Positions 20,328 to 34,956 of a stretch of DNA of 60,922 nt are shown here, in pieces. The notes below the pieces were generated by a model, which made no database searches, had not been told where the DNA came from, and saw only the letters and a program-made list of their open reading frames with translations. How positions within the stretch are numbered: position 1 is the first letter of the stretch; the number at the start of each line of letters is the position of its first letter. Origin of the DNA: Shewanella sp. KT0246 (GTDB lineage: Bacteria > Pseudomonadota > Gammaproteobacteria > Enterobacterales > Shewanellaceae); NCBI RefSeq assembly GCF_019654955.1, contig NZ_BPEV01000029.1, positions 1 through 60,922 of the forward strand. Reading direction: 5' to 3'. The position numbers were made by a program, and so were the translations under genes.

Positions 20328-21455
20328 TTCAGAAAAGTAAAACCAACCTTGGTTGATTAACTGAGCGACTAACTTCACTAGAGCGGGTTGTTGACTCCAT
20401 TTCAATAAAGAGTCTTGGTCGATAAAGTGCTCATTAGCAATAATTGCTACAATGTCAGCATCGATACCTGCTACTGTTACCACTTCACCATTGATGTATA
20501 ATTGTGCTTGCTTATCAGCTTCTAACTTGAGGACTTTTAAGCCACCAATGCGTTGAATGCTAGCGCCATCTTCAATGGCTTCAGTAACATCATTAGCCGA
20601 AATTGGTTGCTCAAATGGGTTAAGGTCTAACTCAAAACGGTTTTGACTTAACAATTTACCCAGCATGGTTTGATATTGATTTGGGTCTTGGGCAAGTTGA
20701 GTTAGTAAATTCATCATTCCTTGCTGTTGTTGCTCACTCACGAAGCCTTTATTTGCTACTTCTTCAGTTGAGGTAAATCGCTGCTTACCAAGATTATTAT
20801 CAATTAATGAATCTGCCATTTCGGTCAGCAACTCTTGCTGACTCGGCGCTCTAAAACCAATTGAGTAACTTAAAGCAAGTGTTAACGTTTCACCGCAATG
20901 TGGGTAACCAGGCGGAATATAAAGTACATCACCTTTGGTTAATACCACGTCAATAATAGGTTCAAAGTCATCGACTAATGGGCTGTTTTTATCACCACCA
21001 CGTTGTTGGTGGTTGCCAGTATTGCCAACCTGCCAGCGTCGCTTACCTTCACCTTGAATAATGAATACATCGTAGTTATCGATATGTGGCCCGACGCCGC
21101 CTTTAGGTGTTGCGAATGACACCATCAAGTCATCAAAACGCCAGTCGGGTAAAAAGCGAAACGCCTCGACTAATGGTTGAGACTCTGGATACCAATGATT
21201 AACGGCTTGAACCAATAACTGCCAGCCATCTTCACCATATTCATCATAATCTTCAAATGGTCCTTGAACTACATTCCAGCCCTGCGCTTGTGTTTGAACA
21301 ATGCGCGAAGATATATCTTCTTCCATTGCTAAACCTGCAAGTTCATCTGCTGAAATGGGATCTTCAAAGTCATTAAAGGCATTTTTAATAACAATGGGCT
21401 TCTTTTGCCAATATTCACGGGTGAAGTCAGCTGTATCGAAATTTAATGTATACAT
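20325..21455 (-). CDS. roxA: 50S ribosomal protein L16 arginine hydroxylase RoxA
   Basis: 376 aa. 2-oxoglutarate/Fe(II) oxygenase of the JmjC/cupin type that hydroxylates an Arg of ribosomal protein L16 (E. coli YcfD). Metal-binding HXD is in GPHIDNYD and the distal His in PHCGETL. The N-terminus YWQKKPIVIKNAFNDF and DPISADELAGLAMEE match YcfD closely. The ATG at 21455 (MYTLNFDTADF) is chosen over 21494, whose 13 extra residues are unconserved. It lies downstream of purB. Confidence 0.93.
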   Translation of the reverse strand: MYTLNFDTADFTREYWQKKPIVIKNAFNDFEDPISADELAGLAMEEDISSRIVQTQAQGWNVVQGPFEDYDEYGEDGWQLLVQAVNHWYPESQPLVEAFRFLPDWRFDDLMVSFATPKGGVGPHIDNYDVFIIQGEGKRRWQVGNTGNHQQRGGDKNSPLVDDFEPIIDVVLTKGDVLYIPPGYPHCGETLTLALSYSIGFRAPSQQELLTEMADSLIDNNLGKQRFTSTEEVANKGFVSEQQQQGMMNLLTQLAQDPNQYQTMLGKLLSQNRFELDLNPFEQPISANDVTEAIEDGASIQRIGGLKVLKLEADKQAQLYINGEVVTVAGIDADIVAIIANEHFIDQDSLLKWSQQPALVKLVAQLINQGWFYFSE

Positions 21456-21538
21456 AGTATTAAAAAGGCGACAGCTCTTACGAGGTGTCGCCATTCCTTA
21501 TTCATCTAATAAGTCACCTTAAGTGCTTATTTGGAGGA

Positions 21539-23570
<2,032 letters not shown>

Positions 23571-23573
23571 GCT

Positions 23574-24692
23574 CTATCCTCTAATTAACGTATCGATAAT
23601 GCCGCCGCCTAAACAGACCTCACCATCATAGAATACCGCTGATTGACCTGGCGTTACCGCTGCAACTGGCTCATCAAACATCACTTTAATGTTATCTTCG
23701 CCCTCAGTCGTAACAGTACATTTCACATCTTGCTGACGGTAACGAGTTTTAACGGTAATGGTTGCTGGCGAAATAGGGCCTTTGCGGTCAACCCAGTGCA
23801 ATTGACTCACAAGCATGCCATGTGACATCAGGCGAGGGTGATTACCGCCTTGAGCAACAATAAGAACATTACGTAATAAATCTTTCTCAACTACATACCA
23901 AGGGTTGTCATTGCTATTTTTTAAGCCACCAATGCCAAGCCCTTTACGTTGGCCAAGGGTGTGATACATCAAACCTTGGTGAGAACCGATCACTTCACCT
24001 TCAGCTGTTTCAATATCACCAGGTTGTGCTGGCAAGTATGTGCCTAAGAAGTCAGTGAATTTACGTTCACCAATAAAGCAAATACCTGTGCTGTCTTTCT
24101 TGTCGTGGGTGATAAGACCCATTTCTTTGGCAATATCGCGAACTTGGAACTTTTCTAATTCGCCAACAGGGAATAAGCTTTTAGCAACTTGTTTGTCGCT
24201 TAACGTATAAAGAAAATAGCTTTGGTCTTTATTAGCATCTATACCACGAAGCATTTGAGTGGTGCCATCTTCGTTGTCGCGGCGACGAACGTAATGGCCC
24301 ATAGCAATGTAGTCAGCATCTAGAATTTCATCAGCGAATTCTAAAAATGCTTTGAATTTGATTTCTTTGTTGCACATGATGTCAGGGTTCGGTGTACGAC
24401 CCGCTTTGTATTCTTCAAGGAAATGTTCAAACACATTGTCCCAATACTCTGATGCGAAGTTAACCGTGTGCAATTTGATGCCGAGTTTGTCACAGACGGC
24501 TTGTGCGTCTTTTAAATCTTCAGCTGCAAGACAATATTCATCCGTATCATCTTCTTCCCAGTTCTTCATAAATAATCCTTCAACCTGATAGCCTTGCTGC
24601 ATGAGCAGATAAGCCGAAACTGAAGAATCTACACCGCCGGACATGCCTACGATGACTTTTTTAGCATTTGAATTGGGATTGATTGATGTCAT
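23574..24692 (-). CDS. mnmA: tRNA-specific 2-thiouridylase MnmA
   Basis: 372 aa. Makes 2-thiouridine at the wobble position of Lys, Glu and Gln tRNAs. PP-loop [10 protein letters not shown] (about 14-23), catalytic Cys in [11 protein letters not shown] and second Cys in [12 protein letters not shown]; the C-terminal beta-barrel ends near GGGIIDTL. First gene of the tight mnmA-hflD pair. Confidence 0.96.
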   Translation of the reverse strand: MTSINPNSNAKKVIVGMSGGVDSSVSAYLLMQQGYQVEGLFMKNWEEDDTDEYCLAAEDLKDAQAVCDKLGIKLHTVNFASEYWDNVFEHFLEEYKAGRTPNPDIMCNKEIKFKAFLEFADEILDADYIAMGHYVRRRDNEDGTTQMLRGIDANKDQSYFLYTLSDKQVAKSLFPVGELEKFQVRDIAKEMGLITHDKKDSTGICFIGERKFTDFLGTYLPAQPGDIETAEGEVIGSHQGLMYHTLGQRKGLGIGGLKNSNDNPWYVVEKDLLRNVLIVAQGGNHPRLMSHGMLVSQLHWVDRKGPISPATITVKTRYRQQDVKCTVTTEGEDNIKVMFDEPVAAVTPGQSAVFYDGEVCLGGGIIDTLIRG

Positions 24693-24872
24693 AAAACCTA
24701 AAAACCAGTGAATTTACGGATACAAGAGATGATCATGTGGTCGACAATAGCGTTTTTCAAGTCGCTAGGTATTTGCCATCATAAATAAATGTAAAAATCG
24801 ACCTTTACAACTGACCTTAAAAATCGATGAAAAACATCACGAAAATCTCAAAAATGTGCGGCGCATATTCTA

Positions 24873-25352
24873 TCACGCATTGTTGTTGTCGGCTATCATC
24901 TGAAGGTCACTATCAATCAGTGATAATGGGCTGTGACCTTTATGTAAATAGTCCTCGATGCATTTTATCACCAAAGGGCTTCTAAGTTGATGTTTACGGG
25001 ACTTTATTTCATCTAATGTAAGCCAGTGACAAGCCTTAATCGCTTCATCTAAAGGCTGGCAATCTATCAAGTTTTCAGTCTCTGCTGCGAAGGTAAACCG
25101 CACAAAAGCCAATTGCTCATCTGCGCTGAATTGATAGATACCAATCAAGCCTGCCAATTCAATATCTAACCCAGTCTCTTCATTAACTTCTCGTTTACAA
25201 GCCTGTGGAATTGATTCTAGAGCCTCAATATGACCAGCAGGTTGATTGAAACGAACTTCACCTTCAATGATTTCTTCGACGAATAAAAACTTTTGTTGGC
25301 AATGGATCACACAGGCCACAGTCGTATTAGGTTTGTAGCGTTGCTGAGTCAT
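24873..25352 (-). CDS. nudJ: Nudix hydrolase, NudJ-like
   Basis: 159 aa. Nudix box GX5EX7REVXEEXG is complete: GHIEALESIPQACKREVNEETG. In E. coli NudJ (YmfB) lies at the same place between rluE and mnmA and dephosphorylates nucleotides and HMP-PP. The C-terminal third is less conserved. The symbol rests on both sequence and gene order. Confidence 0.88.
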   Translation of the reverse strand: MTQQRYKPNTTVACVIHCQQKFLFVEEIIEGEVRFNQPAGHIEALESIPQACKREVNEETGLDIELAGLIGIYQFSADEQLAFVRFTFAAETENLIDCQPLDEAIKACHWLTLDEIKSRKHQLRSPLVIKCIEDYLHKGHSPLSLIDSDLQMIADNNNA

Positions 25353-25443
25353 TGAATTATCCTATATTAGTTGTGAACACTAATCCTAAACACGCTGAAG
25401 CACATTGGGTCCACTTCATTAGTCAGTTTATTTAATATGAAAA

Positions 25444-26103
25444 TTACTGGGCAATCGTTTTATATTGCCCATTATCGATATCATCTAAACTCCATTGACC
25501 TATTTTATAGCGAATTAATCTTAAAGTAGGGTGGCCAATGTGGGCTGTCATTCTTCTAACCTGCCTATTACGACCTTCACAAATTTGAATTTCTAACCAA
25601 GTTGTCGGAATTGATTTTCTTTCCCTAACCGGTGGTATTCGTTCCCAAACTTTAGGTTCACTCATGACCGTCACTTTAGCAGGTAAGGTCATTCCATCTT
25701 TTAATTCAACACCTTGGCATAGCTCTTTTATTGCTTGCTCGCTTGGCTCGCCTTCAACTTGAGCCCAATAAGTCTTATATGTTTTCTTTTTGGGCTGAGT
25801 TATTTGGGCTTGTAGCTTACCGTCATTAGTTAGCAACAATAATCCTTCACTGTCCCTATCAAGCCTACCTGCAGCGTAAACATCTTTTACTGGAATAAAA
25901 TCTTTTAATGTTTGCCTTCCTGACTCATCAGTAAATTGACAAAGAACATCAAAAGGTTTGTTAAATAACACTATTATTGGATTTTCAACCGTTTTTTTTA
26001 CGGTGCGTTTAACGGGTTTTCTGGTATTGTTGGTAGACTTTTTAGCTGTTCGGGCAAATGCCGGTTTGGTACTAAATCGTTTTGCTTTGTCATTTGCTGG
26101 CAT
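25444..26103 (-). CDS. rluE: 23S rRNA pseudouridine2457 synthase RluE
   Basis: 219 aa. RsuA/RluB-family pseudouridine synthase without an S4 domain. The catalytic Asp is in [18 protein letters not shown], with [10 protein letters not shown] later. The first about 40 residues are a Lys/Arg-rich tail, usual for RluE. Divergent from icd, as in E. coli. Confidence 0.92.
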   Translation of the reverse strand: MPANDKAKRFSTKPAFARTAKKSTNNTRKPVKRTVKKTVENPIIVLFNKPFDVLCQFTDESGRQTLKDFIPVKDVYAAGRLDRDSEGLLLLTNDGKLQAQITQPKKKTYKTYWAQVEGEPSEQAIKELCQGVELKDGMTLPAKVTVMSEPKVWERIPPVRERKSIPTTWLEIQICEGRNRQVRRMTAHIGHPTLRLIRYKIGQWSLDDIDNGQYKTIAQ

Positions 26104-26263
26104 AGATAAGCCTATTTAAGGGCGAAATTAAGTTATTTTGCATAGTTTACTTGGCATTGGGCCTTAGTGGAATTTGAATCTGCGAGATAATGATCTATGA
26201 TGTTGGCCTAAAAAATGTGATCTGTGCCCACTTTTGTTACCACAGCCACAGTTTATTTTTCTA

Positions 26264-26292
26264 TTTTCATATGGATTTGTGCCGTATATAAA
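26264..26292 (+). promoter_or_regulatory. Candidate icd promoter
   Basis: -35 TTTTCA (26264-26269), 17-nt spacer, -10 TATAAA (26287-26292), about 95 nt before the icd ATG. The -35 is only a partial match. Confidence 0.35.
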
Positions 26293-26348
26293 TAGACTTC
26301 GACAACAAGATTGAAGCTATTTTAGGTAGTTACTTATTACAATAATAA

Positions 26349-28613
<2,265 letters not shown>

Positions 28614-28645
28614 TACAATAATAGGTGTTAATTCGCTTAAATAGC

Positions 28646-28676
28646 AAAAGCAGAAACGAAAGTTTCTGCTTTTTTG
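28646..28676 (+). terminator. icd terminator
   Basis: Stem AAAAGCAGAAAC/GTTTCTGCTTTT with a 4-nt loop and T-tract, 33 nt past the icd stop. Confidence 0.92.
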
Positions 28677-28800
28677 TGCAAAAAATTTAAGTGTGTTGGC
28701 TGTTGGACTCGTTAATTTTGTAAGAAAGTTTGTGTTTAAGAAATCTTTTTGGGTGTTTTTTAAGCGAACGAGCTGTGATATGCAATAAAATTATTAAATA

Positions 28801-28833
28801 AAAAAGGCAGAGATTAAAATCTCTGCCTTTTTG
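28801..28833 (-). terminator. cspD terminator
   Basis: Stem AAGGCAGAGAT/ATCTCTGCCTT with TAAA loop and five A/T on each side, just past the cspD stop. It is symmetric and could also act on the plus strand. Confidence 0.9.
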
Positions 28834-28850
28834 TTTTATAGTTTCAGCTA

Positions 28851-29057
28851 CTATTTAGTAGGTGAAATGGCTGAAGCATGCATCCCTTTTGGGCCCTGCT
28901 CAGTTTCGAAATCTACAGGTTGGCCCGCTTTAAGCGTTCTATAACCTTCCATTTCGATTGTTGAATAATGCGCAAATACATCTTCGCCACCCTGATCTGG
29001 GCAAATAAACCCGAATCCTTTGGCGTTGTTGAACCATTTAACAGTTCCGCTTGCCAT
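28851..29057 (-). CDS. cspD: Cold shock-like protein CspD
   Basis: 68 aa, a single cold-shock domain with RNP motifs KGFGFICP and DVFAHY. It is closest to E. coli CspD ([19 protein letters not shown]), a stationary-phase single-stranded DNA binding inhibitor of replication, rather than to CspA. Divergent from clpS, the same neighbourhood as in E. coli. RBS AAGGAAG precedes the ATG. Confidence 0.93.
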   Translation of the reverse strand: MASGTVKWFNNAKGFGFICPDQGGEDVFAHYSTIEMEGYRTLKAGQPVDFETEQGPKGMHASAISPTK

Positions 29058-29252
29058 ACTTCCACTTCCTTCTGTTGTCTACTTACCAGTAAGATAGTAA
29101 AACTTATTTTTATCAGCGGTCTCTATTGCCGCCTCAGAACAGAATGAAATTTGTACGAAAAGATGTCAAGTAAAAATTAACAAAATGACAACATTTAATT
29201 AATTTAATAATATCAATTGGTCTTGTACCAAACTAGAGGCTAGTATTAACTC

Positions 29253-29561
29253 ATGGGTAGATTAGGCAGCGTAGAGCACACAGAAGAACGTGTTGAATCG
29301 GAGCTACAACCACCTTCAATGTACAAAGTCGTGTTAAATAACGATGATTACACTCCGATGGATTTCGTGATAGAAGTGTTACAACGCTTTTTTAATAAGG
29401 ATGAACAACAAGCCACCGATATTATGTTGGCTATCCATCACCAAGGTAAAGGAATATGCGGTGTTTATTCGTTTGGCATTGCCGAAACGAAAGTGTTACA
29501 AGTAAATCAATTTGCCAAAGAAAATCAACATCCATTACTGTGTTCATTAGAAACTGCATGA
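29253..29561 (+). CDS. clpS: ATP-dependent Clp protease adaptor ClpS
   Basis: 102 aa. Binds N-degron substrates with N-terminal Leu, Phe, Trp or Tyr and delivers them to ClpAP. Core features: [26 protein letters not shown] and [11 protein letters not shown]. Immediately upstream of clpA and close to bpt and aat, which create such N-degrons. Confidence 0.96.
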   Translation: MGRLGSVEHTEERVESELQPPSMYKVVLNNDDYTPMDFVIEVLQRFFNKDEQQATDIMLAIHHQGKGICGVYSFGIAETKVLQVNQFAKENQHPLLCSLETA

Positions 29562-29621
29562 TGAACGATTTGATTTTCCATTGGTAACTCTGCAGTTTAT
29601 GAGTATTTTTAGGGGGTGCTT

Positions 29622-31880
29622 ATGCTAAACAAAGATCTCGAAGTCACCTTGAACCTAGCTTTTCAACAAGCTAGAGATTCACGTCATGAATATATGACGG
29701 TAGAACATTTATTATTAGCATTAATCAATAACCCATCGGCCAAAGAAGCACTATTGGCTTGTGGCGCGGATATTACTCGTCTTCACGAGGAAGTATCTAA
29801 CTTCATTCAACAAACAACCCCATTAATCGCCGAAAGCACTGAAGAACGTGAAACCCAGCCAACATTAGGTTTTCAACGTGTGCTGCAACGTGCAGTATTC
29901 CATGTGCAATCTTCAGGGCGTAATGAAGTCACTGGTGCCAATGTACTCGTGGCTATTTTTAGTGAACAAGAATCCCAAGCAGTTTACTTACTACGTCGTT
30001 GCGAAATCACCCGTTTAGATGTGGTGAATTACATTTCACATGGTTTACCGAAAGATGACGACGATAGTGAAATTAATAATCCAGAAGCATCAGAAGAAGG
30101 CAGCGAGTCTGCTGAAGACAGGAGTCTTTTGTCGCAATTTGCTACTGACTTAAATCAAATGTCTAAAGATGGTGTGATCGATCCATTAATAGGACGTGAT
30201 GACGAAGTAGAACGTGCGATTCAAACCTTATGTCGTCGTCGTAAAAATAACCCGCTATTGGTGGGGGAAGCAGGTGTTGGTAAAACTGCCATCGCAGAAG
30301 GCCTAGCTTATCGTATCGTTAACGATCAAGTACCTGATGTAATCAAAGATGCAACGGTTTACTCATTAGATTTAGGCTCATTACTTGCGGGCACAAAATA
30401 CCGCGGGGATTTTGAGAAACGCTTTAAAGGCTTACTTAAAGAGCTGGGTAAGAATGAACACGCAATTTTGTTCATCGATGAAATTCATACCATTATTGGC
30501 GCAGGTGCCGCGTCCGGTGGCGTTATGGATGCATCAAATTTGCTAAAACCATTACTGTCTAACGGTACGCTACGCTGTATGGGGTCGACGACCTTTCAAG
30601 AATACCAAAGTATTTTTGAAAAAGATCGCGCCCTAGCAAGACGTTTCCAGAAAATAGATATTAACGAACCATCGGTTGCCGAGACCACTAAAATTCTATT
30701 AGGGCTTAAGTCCAAATACGAAGAACACCACGGCGTGCGATACACTCAAGCTGCCATAAGTTCAGCTGCGAGTTTATCGGCAAAACACATCAATGACCGT
30801 CACTTGCCTGATAAAGCCATTGATGTAATCGATGAAGCGGGCGCTCGTATGGTGATGTTGCCGCAAAGCAAACGTAAGAAAACCATTGGTCAGCCAGAAA
30901 TTGAAGCGATAATCGCTAAGATCGCTCGTATTCCTGAAAAGTCCGTATCGTCTACTGATAAGGATTTACTTAAAAACCTTGAGCGTAACCTTAAAATGTT
31001 GGTGTTTGGCCAAGACAAGGCGATTGAGGGGCTTAGTTCAGCCATTCGATTATCTCGAAGTGGTTTAGGCGCTGAGAAAAAGCCAGTAGGTAGTTTCTTG
31101 TTTGCTGGACCTACTGGTGTGGGTAAAACTGAAGTGACTAACCAATTAGCTTCTTGTTTAAACATGAAGTTAATTCGATTCGATATGTCAGAGTACATGG
31201 AACGTCACGCGGTTTCACGCCTAATCGGTTCGCCTCCAGGTTATGTGGGTTATGAGCAAGGTGGTTTGTTAACAGATGCTGTGATTAAAAACCCTCATTG
31301 TGTGGTGTTATTGGATGAAATTGAAAAAGCCCATCCGGATGTCTACAATTTGCTATTACAAGTCATGGATCACGGAACCTTAACTGATAATAATGGCCGT
31401 AAAGCTGATTTCAGAAATGTCACCTTAGTGATGACAACCAATGCCGGTGTGCAAGAAACCATTCGCACTTCAATTGGGTTTAAGCAGCAAGATAATAGTC
31501 TTAATGCTATGTCTGAAATTAATAAGGTATTCACGCCAGAGTTTCGTAATCGTTTAGATTCAATTATTTGGTTTAATCATTTAGATATGACCATTATTGC
31601 CAAAGTAGTTGATAAGTTCTTAATTGAACTACAAGCACAACTTGACGAGAAACGGGTGACATTGGAAGTGACTGATGAAGCGCGTACGCTACTTGCTGAA
31701 AAAGGCTACGACAAAAACATGGGCGCACGACCTATGGGACGAGTTGTCACTGAGTTGATTAAACGACCTTTAGCCGATGAAATACTGTTTGGTAAATTGG
31801 AAGCGGGCGGTACTGCCAAAGTGGATGTTAAGGACAATGAAATTGTCATTAACTGCGAATGCGAAGAAAAGGTGTCGTAA
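29622..31880 (+). CDS. clpA: ATP-dependent Clp protease ATP-binding subunit ClpA
   Basis: 752 aa. AAA+ unfoldase partner of ClpP. N-domain (about 1-140), acidic linker, D1 with Walker A GEAGVGKTA and Walker B LFIDEIHT, D2 with GPTGVGKTE and VLLDEIEKAH; no ClpB middle domain. The ATG at 29622 (MLNKDLEVTLN) matches E. coli ClpA and has AGGGGGT (29611-29617) as RBS; the in-frame GTG at 29616 overlaps that site. Confidence 0.96.
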   Translation: MLNKDLEVTLNLAFQQARDSRHEYMTVEHLLLALINNPSAKEALLACGADITRLHEEVSNFIQQTTPLIAESTEERETQPTLGFQRVLQRAVFHVQSSGRNEVTGANVLVAIFSEQESQAVYLLRRCEITRLDVVNYISHGLPKDDDDSEINNPEASEEGSESAEDRSLLSQFATDLNQMSKDGVIDPLIGRDDEVERAIQTLCRRRKNNPLLVGEAGVGKTAIAEGLAYRIVNDQVPDVIKDATVYSLDLGSLLAGTKYRGDFEKRFKGLLKELGKNEHAILFIDEIHTIIGAGAASGGVMDASNLLKPLLSNGTLRCMGSTTFQEYQSIFEKDRALARRFQKIDINEPSVAETTKILLGLKSKYEEHHGVRYTQAAISSAASLSAKHINDRHLPDKAIDVIDEAGARMVMLPQSKRKKTIGQPEIEAIIAKIARIPEKSVSSTDKDLLKNLERNLKMLVFGQDKAIEGLSSAIRLSRSGLGAEKKPVGSFLFAGPTGVGKTEVTNQLASCLNMKLIRFDMSEYMERHAVSRLIGSPPGYVGYEQGGLLTDAVIKNPHCVVLLDEIEKAHPDVYNLLLQVMDHGTLTDNNGRKADFRNVTLVMTTNAGVQETIRTSIGFKQQDNSLNAMSEINKVFTPEFRNRLDSIIWFNHLDMTIIAKVVDKFLIELQAQLDEKRVTLEVTDEARTLLAEKGYDKNMGARPMGRVVTELIKRPLADEILFGKLEAGGTAKVDVKDNEIVINCECEEKVS

Positions 31881-31920
31881 TTTGCACATTGGTTTAGTGT
31901 TGACGTGTTAATCGTTTAAT

Positions 31921-31954
31921 AAAAATGGCTATCTGAAATCAGATAGCCATTTTT
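31921..31954. terminator. clpA terminator
   Basis: Perfect 15-bp stem AAAAATGGCTATCTG/CAGATAGCCATTTTT with a 4-nt loop; symmetric. Confidence 0.92.
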
Positions 31955-31980
31955 GTATTAACGTTAATCTATAGCCAATA

Positions 31981-32008
31981 AAAAACCCGACATTTAAGCC
32001 GGGTTTTT
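31981..32008 (-). terminator. infA terminator
   Basis: Stem AAAAACCCG/CGGGTTTTT with a 10-nt loop, 17 nt past the infA stop on the minus strand. Two terminators back to back separate clpA and infA; the serW tRNA found here in E. coli is absent. Confidence 0.85.
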
Positions 32009-32025
32009 AAATAGATGAGGCAGTA

Positions 32026-32265
<240 letters not shown>

Positions 32266-32327
32266 TCAAATATAAAAAATTCGCCGTATCATGCCCCAAA
32301 AAGCGCTTACTGTAAAGGATTGAAACA

Positions 32328-33041
32328 CTATAGCGTGGGTTCTTTTTCAATATGTTGCCATCCATTTGCCGTTAATATTTGATAAGGGCGATATAAACGT
32401 TTGTAATTCATTTTTCTGTTTTCATCAATTTGATAACCTAAATACAGAAATTGCTTGCCTAGCTGCTGGGCTAATTCACATTGTAATAAGATCATATAAA
32501 CCCCAAGTGAGCGTTTAGCGTAGTCGGGGTCAAAGTAGCTGTAAATCGCAGATAGGCTGCTATTCATAACGTCAGTGACGGCGACCCCAATTAATTTATC
32601 TTCTTGGTACACTTCGATATACGTGGGTTTTAGCCAGTCACACAATAAAAAATCCTTATATTGATTTTCACTGGGTGGATACATAGGTCCATCTGAATGA
32701 CGACCAATGATGTATTTTTCGTATAATGTGTAATGGGCATCTGTGACCTCATGGGTCACTTTCCAATGTAAATCTTGATTATTTTTAAGTGTACGCTTTT
32801 GCCTTTTAGATATTTTAAATTCTGGCACGACAACTCGAATGGATTGGCACGCAGAGCAACTAGGGCAACGTGGTTTATATATCGAGTTGCCGTTACGTCT
32901 AAAACCCATGCCGAGCAATTGCTCAAACAATGCACTATCAAGTTGAGACTCTTGAATGATAAGCAGCTGCTCTTTTAACCCTTCGATGTAGTTACAATCA
33001 AAAGGGTGGCTAATACCCACACTGATACTTCTAGAACTCAA
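32328..33041 (-). CDS. bpt: Aspartate/glutamate leucyltransferase Bpt
   Basis: 237 aa. Transfers Leu from Leu-tRNA to proteins with N-terminal Asp or Glu, making a ClpS-recognised degron. Seen: the N-terminal PFDCNYIEG region, the CPSCSAC cysteine cluster (about residues 59-65), and FDPDYAKRSLGVYMILLQ, typical of the ATE1-like acyltransferase fold. Overlaps aat by 11 nt, so the two transferases are translated together. Confidence 0.94.
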   Translation of the reverse strand: MSSRSISVGISHPFDCNYIEGLKEQLLIIQESQLDSALFEQLLGMGFRRNGNSIYKPRCPSCSACQSIRVVVPEFKISKRQKRTLKNNQDLHWKVTHEVTDAHYTLYEKYIIGRHSDGPMYPPSENQYKDFLLCDWLKPTYIEVYQEDKLIGVAVTDVMNSSLSAIYSYFDPDYAKRSLGVYMILLQCELAQQLGKQFLYLGYQIDENRKMNYKRLYRPYQILTANGWQHIEKEPTL

Positions 33042-33738
33042 AACAAACCTCTTGTGCTACCCAAGCCTTATTATCGATAACTTGATTACGTAATTGCTTC
33101 AAAGAAGATAAAAAATCTTCTCGAGGACATGCTTGAGCCCCCAAGTTTTCTAAGTGTGGATTCATAATTTGTGCATCGATCAATTTAAAACCGTGTTTGA
33201 CGATATGCTGGTTGAGTATGGCAAAAGCAGCTTTTGATGCGTTAGTTTGACGATGGAACATAGACTCACCACAAAACACACTCCCAACAGCAATACCGTA
33301 CAAACCACCAATAAGCTGATTACCATCCCAAACTTCGATTGAATGAGCTTTGCCCAATAAATGGAGCTGAATGTAAGCTTCTTGAATATTAGTTGAAATC
33401 CAAGTCTCTTGTTGGGTGAGTCTAGGCTCTGAACATGCTCTGATAACATCAGCAAAGGCATGATTAATGGTATAACGCCACTGTGTCTTACGTAGATATT
33501 TTTTCATGCTTTTATTAAGTGGCTGAGCTTTTGGCGTAAAAATAGCTCTAGGGTCAGGCGACCACCATAGAATAGGGTCGTCATCATTAAACCAAGGAAA
33601 AATCCCTTGATAGTATGCTTCAACTAAACGATGTGGCGATAAGTCACCTCCGACTGCAAGTAACCCATTAGGATCATCGAGTGCTTGTTTGGGATCTGGA
33701 AAATGCGGAAGATGATTTAAATAAGACAGTGAGTTCAA
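33031..33738 (-). CDS. aat: Leucyl/phenylalanyl-tRNA-protein transferase Aat
   Basis: 235 aa. Adds Leu or Phe to proteins with N-terminal Lys or Arg. Signature features are present: FPDPKQALDDPNGLLAVGGDL, GIFPWFNDDDPILWWSPDPRA and GGLYGIAVGSVFCGESMF (outline). Its end overlaps the start of bpt. Confidence 0.95.
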   Translation of the reverse strand: MNSLSYLNHLPHFPDPKQALDDPNGLLAVGGDLSPHRLVEAYYQGIFPWFNDDDPILWWSPDPRAIFTPKAQPLNKSMKKYLRKTQWRYTINHAFADVIRACSEPRLTQQETWISTNIQEAYIQLHLLGKAHSIEVWDGNQLIGGLYGIAVGSVFCGESMFHRQTNASKAAFAILNQHIVKHGFKLIDAQIMNPHLENLGAQACPREDFLSSLKQLRNQVIDNKAWVAQEVCFEF

Positions 33739-33791
33739 ATTAAGTATATTATTGACTAAACCTTAATGCCTACGTTAGCGGAATTTTGTCT

Positions 33792-34283
33792 ATGTTGAAA
33801 CTCACAAACAGCTCAGCGATAAGATTTAGTGCGCTTTTTGCGTTATTTATGTCCATTGTTAGCACTTCTACCTTGGCAGCTTATGACAGAAATCAAGCCG
33901 TCCCAGTTGAGAAGGTTGTATACGGTCAAGTCGAGTCCATCAAACATGTCACTGAAACTCAATTAGTTGAAGATCGTAATCTTGGTTGGAAAACCTTTGG
34001 CGGGGCATTAATCGGCGGTGTTGTAGGTCACCAATTTGGTGGCGGTTCTGGTCAAGATGTCGCAACAGTATTGGGAGCTTTACTAGGTGGTGCTGCGGCA
34101 AATCGATATGGTAATTCAACTCGAACTCTCGAATATCAGCTGATTGAAATGATGATAAATTTAGATGATGGAACCCAAGTGATGGTCATTCAAGACTTAG
34201 ATCCTGGTATGACATTTGTTGCTGGCGATGAAGTCAGAGTGGTTTACCTTAAAGGTTATGTCAGAGTTGATATTGCAATGTAG
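33792..34283 (+). CDS. Glycine-zipper 2TM domain outer-membrane protein (SlyB-like)
   Basis: 163 aa. N-terminal signal peptide (about 1-30, cleaved after STLAA) without a lipobox Cys, so not a lipoprotein of the SlyB sort. The centre is a Gly zipper pair, GGALIGGVVGHQFGGG and VLGALLGGAAANRYG, like the 17-kDa surface antigen family, followed by a small beta-rich domain. The ATG at 33792 gives a good signal peptide. Role unknown; probably envelope integrity. Divergent from aat. Confidence 0.8.
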   Translation: MLKLTNSSAIRFSALFALFMSIVSTSTLAAYDRNQAVPVEKVVYGQVESIKHVTETQLVEDRNLGWKTFGGALIGGVVGHQFGGGSGQDVATVLGALLGGAAANRYGNSTRTLEYQLIEMMINLDDGTQVMVIQDLDPGMTFVAGDEVRVVYLKGYVRVDIAM

Positions 34284-34330
34284 TTTGCTCTTGCGCTAAA
34301 AGCTTTAACAAGTAAACAAATGCGATAATA

Positions 34331-34355
34331 AAAAAGGAGCCAGAGGCTCCTTTTT
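34331..34355. terminator. Bidirectional terminator
   Basis: Perfect stem AAAAAGGAGCC/GGCTCCTTTTT with a 3-nt loop, between the convergent glycine-zipper and Lys/Ala-tail genes. Confidence 0.93.
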
Positions 34356-34378
34356 AGTTTTTATAGATTTAGCGAATA

Positions 34379-34759
34379 TTAGAAACCGCGTGGCAGAGTA
34401 TTCTTACCCGCATTTGCTAATTTTTCACGCCATAATTCTTTCGGTGTTTTACCACCTGAAGCATTCGCTTTCTTAGCAACTGACTTTTTAGCTACGGCCT
34501 TCTTGGCTGCAGGTATTGCAGCAGGCTTTTTCGCAACGTCTTTTTTAGCAACTTCCTTTTTAGCCGCAGGAGCTTTATCTGCTGGTTTGCCTTGAGTAGC
34601 TTCAAGGTGCATTTGCTCAAGATCGCTAAAGCGTAAAGACTTGCCGCCATCAATTTTATACCAACTGCCTTTCTGTTCAATTTCAACAGTTTTTGAAGTT
34701 TGCTTTTCAAGAGCAGCTTTTAATTCGGCGATAAGCGCTTCTTTAGTCAAGTTAGACAT
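34379..34759 (-). CDS. Hypothetical protein with Lys/Ala-rich tail
   Basis: 126 aa, family not recognised. N-terminal about 55 residues form a small domain (helix LTKEALIAELKAALEK, then a two-strand part with GSWYKIDGG and a helix FSDLEQMHLEA). Residues about 57-100 are histone H1-like repeats of AAKKxVAKK, and the end KELWREKLANAGKNTLPRGF looks conserved. The tail suggests nucleic-acid binding, by inference only. RBS AGGTCTC is weak. It is monocistronic with its own terminator. Confidence 0.75.
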   Translation of the reverse strand: MSNLTKEALIAELKAALEKQTSKTVEIEQKGSWYKIDGGKSLRFSDLEQMHLEATQGKPADKAPAAKKEVAKKDVAKKPAAIPAAKKAVAKKSVAKKANASGGKTPKELWREKLANAGKNTLPRGF

Positions 34760-34956
34760 TTTGAGACCTATTTTTCTTTAATGAATAGTTTATTTAATGT
34801 TTTCAACATCCCTTAAGCCTAATTTTAGTGTTTAATGCACCCAAAAGTCCAATTAAAGCAAAAATAGCCTAGCAAATAATCAATCTTAACAAGGGTTTTT
34901 CAATAAGTATTGGACTGCGTTACACTGTTAATATCAAAATTTTTAGGATTAGTTTT

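Noticed and set aside
26215..26250. Possible CRP site upstream of icd
   Set aside because: TGTGA is followed by CCCAC rather than TCACA at the needed distance, so the match is poor.
30890..31198. 102-codon frame antisense to clpA
   Set aside because: It lies over the conserved D2 Walker region of clpA and has no RBS or recognisable product.
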